NCBI GenBank assembly: GCA_902728285.1
Contig: CACVBU010000943.1
Coordinates: 186,001-250,000 of the forward strand
Source: Clytia hemisphaerica
Taxonomy: Eukaryota > Cnidaria > Hydrozoa > Leptothecata > Clytiidae
DNA: 64,000 nt
Reading direction: 5' to 3'
The translations under genes were made by a program, and so were the position numbers. Position 1 is the stretch's first letter. The number at the start of each line of letters is the position of its first letter. Positions 1 through 12,495 of this stretch are shown here, piece by piece. Below the pieces are notes generated by a model. The model had not been told where the DNA came from. It did not search any database and was given only the letters and a program-made list of their open reading frames with translations.

Positions 1-290
1 ATCAAAATTTTTGAAAAATGAAAAAAACACCCCCAGATAATCACCCAAGGAACAAGTGTACCAAATTTCAGCCAAATCGAACAATTTTTGAAGTCTCCAG
101 GCTGCCCCAAAGTTTTAGCCTCGTTTTGGCGAAAAACTCGTCCCCAGGCCCCAAAAATCAAAATTTTTGAAAAATGAAAAAAACACCCCCAGATATTCAC
201 CCAAGGAACAAGTGTGCCAAATTTCAGCCAAATCCGACCTTTTTTGAAGTGTCCAGCCTGCCCTAAAGTTTTCGGACGGACATACATACA
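1..290. repeat. Two tandem units of dispersed repeat family L
   Basis: Two units with a period of about 156 bases, starting near positions 1 and 157, agree almost base for base (shared text such as ACCCAAGGAACAAGTGT and AAATTTCAGCCAAAT). Related diverged units lie at about 52,130-52,320 and 52,615-52,720 inside a lipase intron. No coding potential is seen. The first 630 bases lie downstream (minus strand) of the last CFAP54 exon that I can recognise, so this is probably intronic. Confidence 0.8.
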
Positions 291-630
291 GACATTCTCA
301 GATTATAGCTCAACTGAAGTTGAGAATATTCGTGTATTCAAGTGCAAGTTACTTTAAAGGTTCTATTTTTACACGAGTGCTCCCATTTCATACCAGATAC
401 ATGTTTCATATCAGGACGGTGTCTCCCTATTTTAATATTGTGCTGATATAAACAAAAAATGCTTTTCTTTTCCTCTTTCTGACCAATCTTGCTCAACAGT
501 TGTGTCAATTCAAAGTGTGAAAAGGCTTAAAATTGATGAGTAAGGAAACGATATCACTCTTATTTAAAAACAAAACTTTTAACAGGCGATAAAAAAGTTT
601 GAACAAGAAAAACAACAAAGAAATACTAAC

Positions 631-3600
631 CAGTTCTTGGTTGGATCTTTCAAAAGATTCTACTGGCGACACTGGCCGATCTATCTTCAGTTCTCTCATC
701 TTTGCAATACACAGCAACACGTGCGACAACTTTAAAGTACTTTCTGCCACGATGTTAGGATCAGCATCTGCCATGTTGAATTTCATCAGGGCGTCGTGGG
801 TGATCAAAAAGATTTGCAACCACTATAATAAAATGTGAAAAATACGGTTATTTCTTTTAAAATGATGGAACGCAGAAGAAAAAGTCAAAATTAGTATAAA
901 ATCAGGCATTAGCTCGTAGTGAAAAGTTGAGGGTTGATAATAATAGCAAAAAAAGGAGACCTGATCGTTGCTTTATCAAAACTGTACAAACAGGTTGAAT
1001 AATTGTATAAAAGTGTTTTAGGCAATGCTCCAAATTTTTCATCGGATGAAATATCGATTCTACACAAAAAAATGTATCCTGAATCTTCATTCTTTCGATT
1101 TCTAATGCGGAAAGATAATTTTTCGAACCAGGTTAAGATGGAAAAAACAAAATTCCGATTTACCTTCGTAAAGAAAAAACTGTGATACAGAGATTTATGA
1201 GCGTCACACGAATCGGATGTCACTTTGGCAAAATATGTTTTACACTTGTTCCATAACAATAGAATGACATCAACGAAAAAATCATGGTATCTTTCCACGT
1301 AGAATTTCTGAAAAAAATGAATTTTATAGCAATTCAATATTTTCAAAAACAAATTAATGGCGGGTGGTCATAATAAGAACGTAGGGGGGTCCGAAATTTC
1401 CAAAAGATTTAAGCAGGGGGAAATTCGGGAGTATGCATAACGTAAACTTATAATAGAAGTTCGAATCGAACGGGGAAAATTTTTTATTCGGGACCTTAGA
1501 GTATGCAATAGGTAAACTTATAATAGAAGTTTGAATTAAAGGAAGTTCAGATAAACCCTAAATGACATATGAAAACTTTATGAATTTTATCCTACCAAAT
1601 TCTTCTGTTCGAGTACATCTTTTAAAGACAATGCTGTGTTTAAAAGTTCTTCTATGTGAGCTGCTTTATCTGAAACAAAGATAAGAATAGGCAAATATAA
1701 GACAGAGAACAGAAATAGAGAACAGAAATAGAGAAAAATTACAGTTATTTACAGAGAGTCATCACTCTCATTTCCGCACAGTTTTAGGAAGTTTTTGACG
1801 TTTCGTCAGCCGTAAAAAAATCTCTCGAAGAACCAAAAGAAGCATATTTACAGTTCCTGGATAAACTCATTTCTCCAAGATCTTCAGTCTTCAGCATGAC
1901 GAATTTCTTTCGCAGTCTTGAAGAATTTATGGAGGTCATTCCAGCGAAGATTTTCAATACTTTAATCTCAGCGATACATAACTCATCATCAGGATGTTTT
2001 TTCAACTCATCCAGTACTGGTGGTAACAATGTATCAAAAGTGTCCCACTGCTCGTAATTATAAGCGTACTTGATAAATTGTAATACTGACTTCAATGAAA
2101 TGGTTTGAGATTCTAAAAAATGAAAGATTGATGTATTTGAAATCTTTATTAAGTGGTTCAACAAAGAACAGAATAATTTCCAACTGTTATAGTATACCAC
2201 TAGTAGCTCTGTTTGATTCATTGGACCTTAAACTTTTTGAATAAGTATTTGCTAACCTGCCGTTGCTAGATCGATCAACGTCATATCTTTTGTGACATTT
2301 TGCACACTTTTTTCGTGTTTTGCAGAAATGTGCGTTCGAGTACCTCCACCACCAGATACAATCTCGGTGCCAGCAAAAAACAACTCCATAAAAACATCGG
2401 TAGCAGTTTCATCCGTTTCTGAGCAGCCTGGTGATGTTTGCCCGATACGTCGGTTAGAGTTACTGAGAGTTTCAGTGATGGCAAGGAATTGTGCTGCTCG
2501 ACCAGTGAAGATGTCGGCAAGCATACGCTCTGTACCTGTTCTTGGCCAGTTGTTCTAAAAAAATGAAAATATAATTTGATTGTAAATGTTTGAAATTAAA
2601 AAACCAAAATAGTAGAGGTCTTTCAGATCTGGCTAAGTTAGATCACGATTTCTTCAAAATACCGAAAAAAAATTGATTTGAATTAGAAATAACTTCTTCG
2701 GAATCGAATTTTTTCTTCTATAATAGACGTACATAAGCTTGTTTATCTTGAAAGACCTTTCAACACAATAAATCAAATCTCAAAAATTGATACATAGGAC
2801 AATGGACAATAGATCAGAGATGATTATAATAAGTGGGCACAATAAAAAAGCCTTATTCCTGACAGAAGATTTTGTAAAATATAATTCATTGGCTTACACC
2901 AGCAATATCTTTCAAAAGAGGCTTGATTTTTGGTCTGAGAACACCTTTCGGGCGACGACGGCTTTCAAAGATATGTCTTTTAAAGATCAGTGCATCCATC
3001 TTGATGCGGGATTGTTTGAACACGAATTTGGTTTCAGGGGTAACAGGAGAGGTGCTTATTTTCTCAATCTCTTGTAATTCGAGGACCTAGAAGAATTTAT
3101 AGAAAAATATTTGATTCAAAAAAACTGATTTTAAATAGTCCACTTAATGTTTCATTTCAGAATTAATTTAATTCATGGGCAGATTAACTTTTAGAAGTTC
3201 ATAAGAAGTGATCTGCATGATATCTGGTATTGGAGAGAAATCTAGTGTGTTGTAGTTAAAGTAACCCAAACGAAGGCCCTCTTTCATTTAGCCGGAGGGT
3301 AGGAGTCACTGACAACTATTTTTCATGTATTTATCCAATCACTCGTTAACCTTCTTTTTTAATTGTTGAGCATTATGTAAAAAGGAATCAAGTACCATTT
3401 CCAAGCCTTCAGTATAACCCAGCAGGTGGGTTGAACGCACAAACTTGCACATCAAGTGATCAAGCTTTATGCAACGGGGCTATTATTTCCAATAATTAAT
3501 TAATAGTCAAATAAGTCAACGACTCAACATCTGGTCATACCATAAACAGTGTCATAACTTGTTTTTGAGAATTATAAGTATAACTAATCAAACAAAACTT

Positions 3601-6600
3601 CCAAACGTCATATCTGATTCCGAGCGTCATTTAGTTTTCCTTACTCCTTCCGATAAGTCATTTTCCCCCTATCTGTTCGAGTTGTTGGTTGTTAGTTGTT
3701 AGTATATTTTATACACACAGCATACATTATATATAACACTTTTGAAAGATATTTCATTAATTTAAAGATATTTCAGATATTTCATTATATATAACACTTT
3801 TCTTATAAGAAGAACCAATATTTTCAGAGATCAAGGAAATAATGTTAAAAAAAATTAAAAAAAAGAATTATTGACAGAAATCTTGAAAAATCTTTGAAAT
3901 GAATGGATCACATTTGACCCAAAACCCTCTTAATAACAAGATGGAAATTGCGTATTTGTATATGGATGGATTTTCAACACTGGAGTAAAAAAAAAGATGA
4001 TTGCACCTTTTTCATTCCACGTTTTGCAAATTCTTCAGCCGCTTGGTCAGCTTTCAAGTCATAAAAACATAAAGAAGTGGTGGCGTACAACTGTGTTCTC
4101 CAACCCAAATATTTGACTGTCATCAAGGGAACTGAACATTCCATGGAGACGCAAGACCAAATGAGAAATTCAAGGACACTTGATGTAAATCCTTTACTCA
4201 TCAACAACTTGGAAATACAGTGAATGTGAATAGTCCCTGAGGTGAAGAATCGAAAAATTAATGATTGATCATATTAAAGTAATTTTGCTGTTCTATCATT
4301 CATCCTATCGATTATTTCTAATCTAGAAGAACTATGACCATGAAAATTGGTTATCGTTAAAATCAATAAAGACACCATCATTTCCAAAAGATATTACATA
4401 TTTTTGTGTTTTAAATTTGAACACAGCTGGATTAATTATTTCAGAAGCTATGAGCAGATTTCAGTTGATAGAACTTTGAGTTTTAGAGAAGTTTAGTCCT
4501 GTCTAGTCTAAATGAACCACGTAAAAAATTACCGTTATAGACAAGCCAACAGTGAGCATCTTCCATTAGAGCAACTTGCATGGACAATTGCAACACTTTT
4601 AAGAAATTGACAACGATGCTGATTGTCTTTTGATTCTGTAATGAAATATGGAAATGAGAAGTTAAAATATGATAAAATAAGGTTTCTGATCAGCCACACA
4701 TCATCGACTAAAAATGTTACAAATCTATTTGATAATTGAAAAATCTCAAATACAAAAAAGTGCGGTGCCAAAACTGCAACATCCAAGTTGTAAAACTATG
4801 CACCTGATTATTAGCACATTGCCAAATAATATATTTTGTAAAAGTGATAAAAAAATCTTGATCAGTTGAAAGTCAAACCTGTAAGCTTTCGTCCAAGCTG
4901 ATGTGATGGTAAATGATGGAAGCTGCATAACCCATCAAACAACGCAACTAAAAAATCGAGATAAGTGGGGGGTTTAAATAGAGATACTTTTATAATTGTA
5001 TTAAAGGGATTATCAGATGATTTTATATATTTGGCTTATAGATACTTTTTATTGTCCTAAAAACACCTCCAAAGTTTTTGACCCAATTATTTTCCAAAGC
5101 GGATATATTCAACTTTGACTTTCAAATTTTTACATGAAAACGATAGAAATTCAACGTAAAGACTGTGTGACTCATTTTTAGATAATTCAAAGTCAAATAT
5201 CTCAGCTTTGAAAAAAAATTGATAATCCCTTCAAACAGGTTTCATACCGTATTGATGAGGTCAGTGTTGCCTGTTACAAACAAACTCATGAATCTTTCTC
5301 CATTCATTGAAGCGATGTCATCAAAGGTGAAGTTGAAAAGAGTTTGTAGAAAGTGACCATAACAGTAGTATCCAGATAGCTTGTAGCACTATAAAACAAA
5401 ATTTCATAATATTTCTTCATGGATCACATCATATATTGCAGTTGAACACCACTTAAAAGAGTGCTCGATAACTGTCAGTGCAAATTCATCAATTAAATTC
5501 ATAAATTTCAATTTGAATCACATCGTCAATTTTGTAATAATTTGGTTCATGGAAACTTTTAGTAGAGAAAGGTGAGCAGTTTTAATCTTGAATATTATTA
5601 TAAAAAAAAAACAGAAGTACTTTTTTAAAATGGGGTTGAAAATTGTAAAGAAAAAAATCTTCTGATGATTCCGGTGAATTCTGACCTTTTGTGAGAACAA
5701 GTAATCGCCCATCCAAAGCACTTTTTCTGTATACAAACTTCTCTTCAGTTTCAAGCAATAATTGTCCCATAATGTTTTCAAAGAGTTCACGCTAAAGAAA
5801 GAGAATAAGAATAATACAATAACTATTTTATCCAGAGATCGAAACTACATGATATTATCTTACGCCTTCTCCTCTAAAATAATATAAAGGTTTTTGGTCC
5901 AGATTTATAAAGTTTGGAACATGCTGTTTTAAAGCCTTGTTTTGATTTCGTTTACTTTGTTTCATAAAATGTTCGTAAAGGGCCTGAAAGGGATGGATAC
6001 AATATTACCTTTTAGAGTTTTGTTTTGATCCAAGTGAAGTTTTGATTAATGACAAATATCTGTCTATATCATGGGTTAGTTGTGTGATTGATGATTTTGC
6101 ATTCATTTTTCCAACACAGTTAGAAATTAAAGCCGAAATCTAAACCATACTTCAAAATCTTTTTTTTATCATCTAAAATCAAGAATATTATATACATACC
6201 AACAAGGGAAAATTGTTGAATTTTGCTGGCCCAAATTCCAAAGAATTTAAAAAATTGAGCATTTCGCAAGTTCCTGTACATACTACAGTCAAAAAAATCA
6301 TAACACAACAGAACTCATAAAATTATTTTAGCAGCTTTTCTTACCGTTTTTTTGCCTGGACGATATAACAAACATAGCCTGACTGTGCAGACTGTGCCTT
6401 CATAATTGGCTGTAAAAAAATTTCTGTAAGGGTAGATTTTTTTCCAGCTTTCAACAATAATAGAACAAACCTATTCAGAAAAAATTAACAAGCGCATTTT
6501 TTTACCTTTCTCCTTCTTCACCTTCAATGAAGCACTCAAAGTCTAAGTTTGAGGTTAAGCACATAAGATATTCTTATATAATTATTGAAATTCACTGAAA

Positions 6601-6856
6601 CACTGTTAATTGGGCGCTGCAGTACACAACTAACTCGCATTCTGTTGGATGATCATTTTGGGCATTTGGCCGCTGTACTGTAGAATAAGAAAACCGTATC
6701 TCCATTTTCATAATTTTGAGAAAGTTTCAAAAACTGCAAAGCTGTGACTCCATTTCTAAAAAAGGCTGTCTCGATGCATCAAGAATACATTTTTAGAAGA
6801 AGAAAGGCATACCTCCAAGAAATAGACTCACATCTTTGAAGTTAATTTGGACCTTT
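631..6856 (-). CDS. CFAP54: CFAP54-like ciliary protein, internal part of gene (3' end outside window)
   Basis: Cilia- and flagella-associated protein 54 is a very large axonemal protein of the central-pair apparatus. Sixteen exons assemble on the minus strand, 5' to 3': 6813..6856, 6507..6542, 6345..6409, 5864..5983, 5686..5791, 5428..5471 (tentative), 5248..5388, 4879..4947, 4533..4635, 4007..4236, 2898..3086, 2257..2554, 1852..2226, 1596..1669, 1164..1307, 631..822. They give about 740 codons with consistent phases. The call rests on stretches that I recall from this family: CWLVYN/GTIHIH across an intron, then SVPLMTVKYLGWRTQLY, ESRRRPKGVLRPK, NWPRTGTERMLADI, YVERYHDFFVDV. The tentative exon is needed to keep phase but leaves a 39-base intron after it, so that join is weak. 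I found neither the start codon nor the 5' exons; the 3' part continues off the left edge. Several introns hold MITEs. Confidence 0.8.
5001..5231. mobile_element. MITE (family E/F), uninterrupted copy in CFAP54 intron
   Basis: Terminal inverted repeats begin TTAAAGGGATTATCAG and end GATAATCCCTT. The body is alignable with the element at 60,438..60,842 (shared text includes GATTATCAGATG, TATTGTCCT, GAAATTCAACGTAAA). This shorter copy lacks the foldback insert carried by the other. TTAA at the ends suggests a TTAA target, but the right end has decayed. It lies between two CFAP54 exons. Confidence 0.6.
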
Positions 6857-7375
6857 CTGAAAATTATGAAAATTGAGATACAGCTTTCTTATTTTACAGC
6901 AACAATTTTGGTTTTACCACCCACGAGGCAGAGGGTGCCTTTGTCTTTCCACAACTCCGTCCACCATTTTAACATTAGATCCAAAAGGGTGCCCTCATAT
7001 AGTGGAAGATAATTTGTTTTCAAAGTTGTTTTGGGACTATTTGGGAAGTAGTACCATGAGATCGGGTAGCTTGCATCAGTAGAGGGAGACTTGCATAGCC
7101 AACATAGCCTGACCAACCAATTAATTGTTTTAATCAAACTTTTTAATCGTTCTATGGAGTTTGATTATTTTGATTGTTTGATTGGTTTGACAAGTTCAAT
7201 TGATCTACGTAATCGAATCTCAATCGAACGGCCGATTCCTGGTTAAATATTCGATTGTGTTCAATTGCGTTCGATTAAGGTTAGATTGGTTCGATTAATA
7301 TTAAGTTTAGTTGACTATGTTCGATTGGTTCAATTGATTGTCAATTACATTCAATTACGATTAGAGTCAAGTCAC
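6857..7375. other. No firm gene; open minus-strand frame plus TCGATTG-rich stretch
   Basis: A minus-strand frame stays open at about 6,889..7,137 and reads like protein (short motif LKWWTELWKDKG), but no splice phase joins it to the first recognised CFAP54 exon at 6,856, and I recognise no family. It may be a decayed transposon or a missed 5' exon. From about 7,130 to 7,375 the DNA is a degenerate array of TCGATTG/TCAATTG words. A partly matching sequence in inverted orientation is at 11,640-11,740, suggesting flanks of a larger element. Confidence 0.4.
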
Positions 7376-7665
7376 CAGTGCACGAACGGCCCCAGTACAC
7401 GAACGAACGTCTTTGAACTTGTTCACATCAAAAAAGGTCCAGTCTGCGAATGATCCAAACACCATATTCAAAATGAAGACATTGCAACGTCAAAACATTC
7501 GACAGCTGGCGATCTCAATTAAAAAAGAAGGGGAAAAGAAGACACTATATACATTGCCGTGCTTTTCGATCAGCAAAACTTGAAAAAGAAAACAAAAAAT
7601 GAACGACAAGAAAATATTTACAAAAATAAGCAGGTCAGTAAAAGGCTAAAGTTCTTATAAAAAAG

Positions 7666-9280
7666 CAGGGGGGGGGTCAACATCCAGATACCAGACCCAT
7701 AGCCGGGTGGTGGTGTCTTTTTTTCCTTTAAAAGTCTGAAAAGTCAAGTTGGTATTGATGGGGGTGGGTCCCCCTTTTTTTTAAAAAAAAGAGGTATCCT
7801 CAGTTGGTATCGATACCAAAATAGGGGGTGGGTACCCCTTTTTTTTTCCTAATTTTTGCCCTTATAGCTAGAAAATACTCGGGGTACATATCAGTCTTAA
7901 CAGGTTTCAATTGGATTTGTTTTAGCTTTTGAGTATAATGATTGTAAATGAGTACTTAATAAGTATAAATGACTTTGAAGTTTGTATATTTTGGACTTAA
8001 TTTCGATATTTTCAAGTTTTATTTTTGATCAAGCCTGAAGCAAAAACATTTTTTCTGTGATAGCATTTGGAAATGAGTGAATCTATTCTGTTCTAAAATT
8101 ATGTACTAACAATAGCTGGACCTTTGCACATCAATTATATTCAGATAATATTGATTCAGATTAAATTTTGCTAGCTTCATTGGGTTTCTTTTTATTATAT
8201 TGTCAGTTTTCAGTCATTTTTATATTTTAGCATATGACATTTTTTGTATTGTGTTGAAGAAAGAGTATTTCAACAAGTCATACTTTTATGGACCTACCTG
8301 GTTATGCATTTAACACATATATAATTGATATCTACGTGAGCGTGACCATTTAACCATCATTCAAAACACAAATAGTGACGATCTATTAAAATTAGTCGTT
8401 TGTTTCTTATAAAAAAACGTTTAGAAACCAAAATTTCATGCTCTTGAAATATTCTTTCATATTCACGACTTTGTGAGCAAAAAAAAACATCTATCTCATC
8501 AAAAAATTAAATAATTTGGCTAAGAACATTGATGTATGCTTATTAATAGTGATTCTTATAGATAAACATGCGTTTTTTGAGCCAACAAATTTTTTTTGAA
8601 AAAATCTGCTTGAGTCATCTTTTACCTACGATGATACCCTACTTTTATGCAAAAAATTAAAAAAGTTAATGATCCAATTTTTCAAAAACCCGTTTTTTAG
8701 CCGTTTTTTGGCCCAAATTTTCCCCCAAATTTTTTTTTTCAAAAATCGGGCTCCGTCACATTCGAGGGTTTATAGTTACACATCTTTGTGTAAAAAATCA
8801 GAAAAAACTAATGAGCCAATCACGAGGAAAGCTAATAACGAACAAACGGACGAACGAACGAACAAAGGTCCTCCACCCCACCGGGGTAGGTCCAAAAATA
8901 AGTTTTTTGAAGTTTCTCTTAGTAACCTGTTTGTGTGGGAGGGGGTAGGTCCCCTTTAAACTGCTTTAAACTCAAATTTGTCAGATTGGTATTGGTACTG
9001 AATTAGGGGGTGGGTCCCATGATATTTTGTCAAATTCAAAAAGTCATGTTGGTATTGATACCAAATTAAGGGGGTGGGTCCCCCCCTTTTTCTGAAAATT
9101 ATGATTTTCAAGTTGGTATCGATACCAAATTAAGGGGGTGGGTCCCCCCTTTTTCTGAAAATTATGATTTTCAAGTTGGTATCGATACCAATTTTGGGGT
9201 GGTGGTGTTAACTTAGCCCAAAAGGTCAAAAGTCAGGTTTTTGGGCTATGGGTTGGTATTATAAATGTTGACCCCCCCTG
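7666..9280. mobile_element. hAT-like non-autonomous element inserted in family N copy A
   Basis: The terminal inverted repeats are CAGGGGGGGGGTCAACAT and ATGTTGACCCCCCCTG, followed inward by related ATACCA...ACCCATAGCC text at both ends. The flanks carry a 7-base direct duplication AAAAAAG (7,659..7,665 and 9,281..9,287). Copy B of the host repeat lacks the insert at this point. Inside are G-rich units built on GGTATCGATACC and GGGGGTGGGTCCCC, with a period of about 66 bases at 9,048-9,190 and degenerate copies at 7,750-7,840. No transposase frame is seen; 8669..8959 is open but matches nothing that I know. Confidence 0.75.
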
Positions 9281-9372
9281 AAAAAAGATGCTTTTTTAGT
9301 GAAAAAGCGCATGGTTTTGAAAAGTTCAAATACCCCTGTATCATCTCGGAGGAGAGTTAAAGTATTACCTGC

Positions 9373-9678
9373 CCGGGGGGGGGGCAGTCAGGCAAATTGA
9401 CCGACGGGTATGTGCGGCGGTTAAGGGTATGTTTTTCAAAATATCAGAAATGCACTGTAAGGCTGGTGAGGGTGGAAATTTCAGCAAATCTGGAAAAAAT
9501 TGCAAATTTTTGCTCGAAAATGTTGATTTTTTTTGCTCTAAAAGAGTTTAAAATTTGAAAAAATGCACTGTAAGGGTATGAATTTCACCGATTTTTTTCT
9601 GCACTGTAAGGGTGCGATTCTAAAAGCCAATCTTTTCGCAGCACAAACCGTCAGTTGGTAAACCCACTGCCCCTTGGG
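9373..9678. mobile_element. Small DNA element with 9-bp target duplication in family N copy A
   Basis: The insert begins CCGGGGGGGGGGCAGTC and ends CACTGCCCCTTGGG, giving short imperfect inverted ends. It is flanked by the exact 9-base direct repeat ATTACCTGC (9,364..9,372 and 9,679..9,687). Copy B (near 11,364) has a single ATTACCTGC with no insert, which is a clean empty site. It contains repeated ATGCACTGTAAGGGT words and no gene. A nine-base duplication fits Mutator-like elements, but the ends are too short to assign. Confidence 0.75.
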
Positions 9679-10030
9679 ATTACCTGCGAGTGGAGCTCTA
9701 ATTTTTCTTTCAAAAGATCGCTCGTGCACTGGTTACTCATCCGTGGACTGGGTCCGAATAGCGCTCGCTTTAACAGCTTATTATTCCAAGAAGAAACTTT
9801 CAAATAAAGTGAAAACAAACTGAAAGAAGGACTTCAAACTTATCTACAAGAATCAAGATGGTCAAAAATGATTTATATATAAAAACCAAAAGTAAGTGAG
9901 AAAAGTGAAAAATAAGTTTGGCATTCATGCACTGGGCACCCCCCGACCTCTATGATAGATGAGTTTGATTGTGATTAAATTAAATTGGATCACTTCGTCA
10001 GAGCTTTTTACCATTACACTTTTTACGATG

Positions 10031-10212
10031 ATAGACCTTTTTTAAAGAGGCAACCATGTTGAATAATTATGTACTCCAGCATAAAAACAATGATACAGCC
10101 ATGCATAATTACTGTATCATGCATATTTTAAAAATTATGCATGGCTGTATCATTGTTTTTATGCTGGAGTACATAATTATTCAACATGGCTGCCTCTTTA
10201 AAAAAGGTCTAT
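10031..10212. mobile_element. Foldback MITE, intact copy
   Basis: This is a near-perfect inverted repeat with arms of about 80 bases: the start ATAGACCTTTTTTAAAGAGG is answered by the end CCTCTTTAAAAAAGGTCTAT. The central part contains ATGCATAATT words on both sides. A second copy lies at 57,173..57,690 with an insertion in its right arm. No coding capacity. Confidence 0.85.
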
Positions 10213-11059
10213 TGAATCAATCGAACTGATCCAATCAGAATCCTGAAGCTAAAGACTTACAGCCAATCAGAATTTGTTAGCGAGCGGTATTCATCCAATT
10301 GGAATCGCGTAACACGAAAGTGAAAGTAAAAGCAGAAATATATTCTTTTTTCGACGTGATTTGCATATATTAGAACAGAAAGAAACGCCAATTTGTCAAA
10401 GATTTGTTTAAAACCACCTTATTTTTTGTTGAGTATCGCCTAAATTTATCGAAAAAATATGCTTTTTAACATTAATCTTAAAATCTCTTTTATTGTTAAG
10501 TATCCCCGAGGTGCTCAACGGCGAAAGAAAAATAAGCGGGCAGAACCGCCCTCGTAGTTTAATCCCGGGATTGAAAAAACCTGGAGAAAACCTTTTCCGC
10601 ACATATATAATGTAGCTAAGGAATTTTAAAACACGGCATTTAAAGTGAAACAAGATGGCGGAGAAGTAGTGATTGGAGGTTTTTGTAATTAAACAGCATG
10701 ACAGAGGTTTGTTATATTTTAGCATAACAAAGACAAACTCAGGAGGTAAGGTAAATTGCGTTTTGACTGCTTTTAACTGTTTTTCTAATAAAGAATATCT
10801 TCAAACTTGACTTCACTGACTAGAACAACACCAAACCGATTTTGAACGAGGCCAAGTAAAAAAATCACAAAATTCGGGATTTTTGTAAACATGGCTGATC
10901 GCGAGAAAAAATGTTTTTTATAAGAAAATTTGCGCAAGAAGAGTTCTGAAAATGACTTTCCTCTTTTAAAAACCTGTTATCTTCCATCACACAAAATTTC
11001 ATTTAAACATGTTAGCTAATTAATTCAAAATCAATAGAAACATATCACCAGTAGTTGAT
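10213..11059. other. Stretch without recognised gene
   Basis: AT-rich sequence between the foldback element and family N copy B. A minus-strand frame (10,408..10,725) is open but shows no splice context, family motif or composition change. I see no gene here. Confidence 0.5.
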
Positions 11060-11622
11060 ATAAAAAAGGTTCCAGTCCGCAAAAGATCCAAACACCATAT
11101 TCAAAATAAAGACATTGCAACGTCAAAACATTCGAAAGCGCTGACGATCTCAATTAAAAAAGAAGACACTACATTGCCGCGCTTTTTGATGAGAAAAACT
11201 TGAAAAAGAAAACAAAAAAATGGAAGACAAGAAAATATTTACAAAAATAAACAGGTTAGTAAAACGCTAAAGTTCTTATAATAAAAACGCTTTTCTGGTG
11301 AAAAAGCGCGTGGTGGTTTCGAAAAGTTCAAATACCCCTGTATCATCTCGAAAGAGAGTTAAAGTATTACCTGCGAGCGGAGCTCTGATTTTTCTTTCAA
11401 AAGATCGTTCGCGCACTGGTTCCTCGTTTGTGGACTGGGTCCGAATTGCGAATAGCGCTCGCTTTATAACCACTTATTATTCCAAAAAGAAGGCTTCAAA
11501 ATAAAGTGAAAACAAACTGAAAGAATGACTTCAACCTTGTCTACAAGATAGTCAAAAAGGATTTATGTAAAAACTAAAAGTGAGTGAAAAAAGTGAAAAA
11601 TAAGTTTGGCGTTCGTGCACTG
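11060..11622. mobile_element. DNA element family N, copy B (uninterrupted)
   Basis: This aligns with copy A from the shared CCAAACACCATATTCAAAAT to the right end GTTCGTGCACTG. The short frames inside (for example 11,298..11,504) have equivalents in copy A with stops and shifts, so they are not genes. Its value is as the empty-site reference for the two insertions in copy A. The left terminus is not clear. Confidence 0.65.
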
Positions 11623-11767
11623 GGGACCCTCCTCTACAATCAAACGTAATCGAAGCAATCGAACAGCGAATCCTGGGTAATATTGAGATTGCGATTCAAT
11701 TTCGTTCGACAATCAATATGTCCAGACAATGTCAAACGAACGAATGAATCGATGGCCAAATCAATAG

Positions 11768-12495
11768 ACCTTTTCGCCTTTCCATCCGCCATATTGAATT
11801 GTATGCAAAAATTATGGTGGCCGAATTGCCGTGGTGAAATTCCCTTAGAAAGTATGCAAAACATATGCAAAAAGAAAGTATATATTAAACTTACATGCAT
11901 AATTGGCATTATATTAAATAAAGTGTAATCTTGTAGAAGAAAGATTAAATTTACTTCTCTTGAAAACTAAAAATAATTATATTCGCTCATCTCTTAGAAC
12001 AAGCACTTCAAAAATCAATAACATTAGACATAAACTCATACTGGAAAATCATCAGAGAAGGTAAAAAATAATCCTTATTCGGCTGACGGTAAATTATTCT
12101 CCTGGGAATAGAGCCGCCAAATGATCAAATCAAAACATTGATAATGTGTGACGTCATAATTACTGCTTTTCAGTTTGCATGTTTTGAAAGTTTGATGTGT
12201 GTACTCCGTCTTCGTGGAATTTCTTAATGGCATGAAAACAGAATATGCTATGTTTTTAAGAAGAATTTTCTAAAAGGCTTCTGTTGTTCTGTGAATATTT
12301 CTTTTTGGATTAAGAAATTCCATCTTTTATTGTTCTAATGATTAAAATATTTATTTATAAGATGCTTTGTTGTCTTTTTAATCTTTGTGTAAACTTGCAT
12401 ATGTTTTGCATACTTTCCAACTAAATCCAACCACGGATTTTTCGTTCCTCTATTTTTGCATACAATTCAAGATGGCGGATGGAAAGGCGAAAAGG
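11768..12495. mobile_element. DNA element with long terminal inverted repeats
   Basis: The left arm (11,768 to about 11,890: ACCTTTTCGCC, CCATCCGCCAT, GAATTGTATGCAAAAAT, AAAGTATGCAAAACATATGC) is answered in inverted order by the right arm (about 12,390..12,495). Arms are about 110-120 bases with moderate divergence. The interior of about 500 bases has no gene. I could not find a convincing target duplication. Confidence 0.65.

Larger units (their letters stand above)
7376..9934. mobile_element. DNA element family N, copy A, interrupted by two insertions
   Basis: The ends are CAGTGCACGAACG on the left and the complementary CATTCATGCACTG on the right. The backbone (7,425-7,665, 9,281-9,372, 9,688-9,934) matches copy B at 11,060..11,622 in the same order. 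Copy B is continuous where copy A has a 1.6-kb insert (7,666..9,280) and a 0.3-kb insert (9,373..9,678). CAGTG-type ends resemble hAT elements, but I see no transposase and no clear target duplication for the backbone itself. Confidence 0.65.

Noticed and set aside
6889-7137. Additional 5' exon of CFAP54
   Set aside because: Available donors leave phase 0 or 1, whereas the next exon at 6,856 needs phase 2. Kept only as an unresolved frame.
8669-8959. Plus-strand 96-codon frame inside the hAT-like element
   Set aside because: Low-complexity F-rich and N/E/T-rich translation, no transposase motif.
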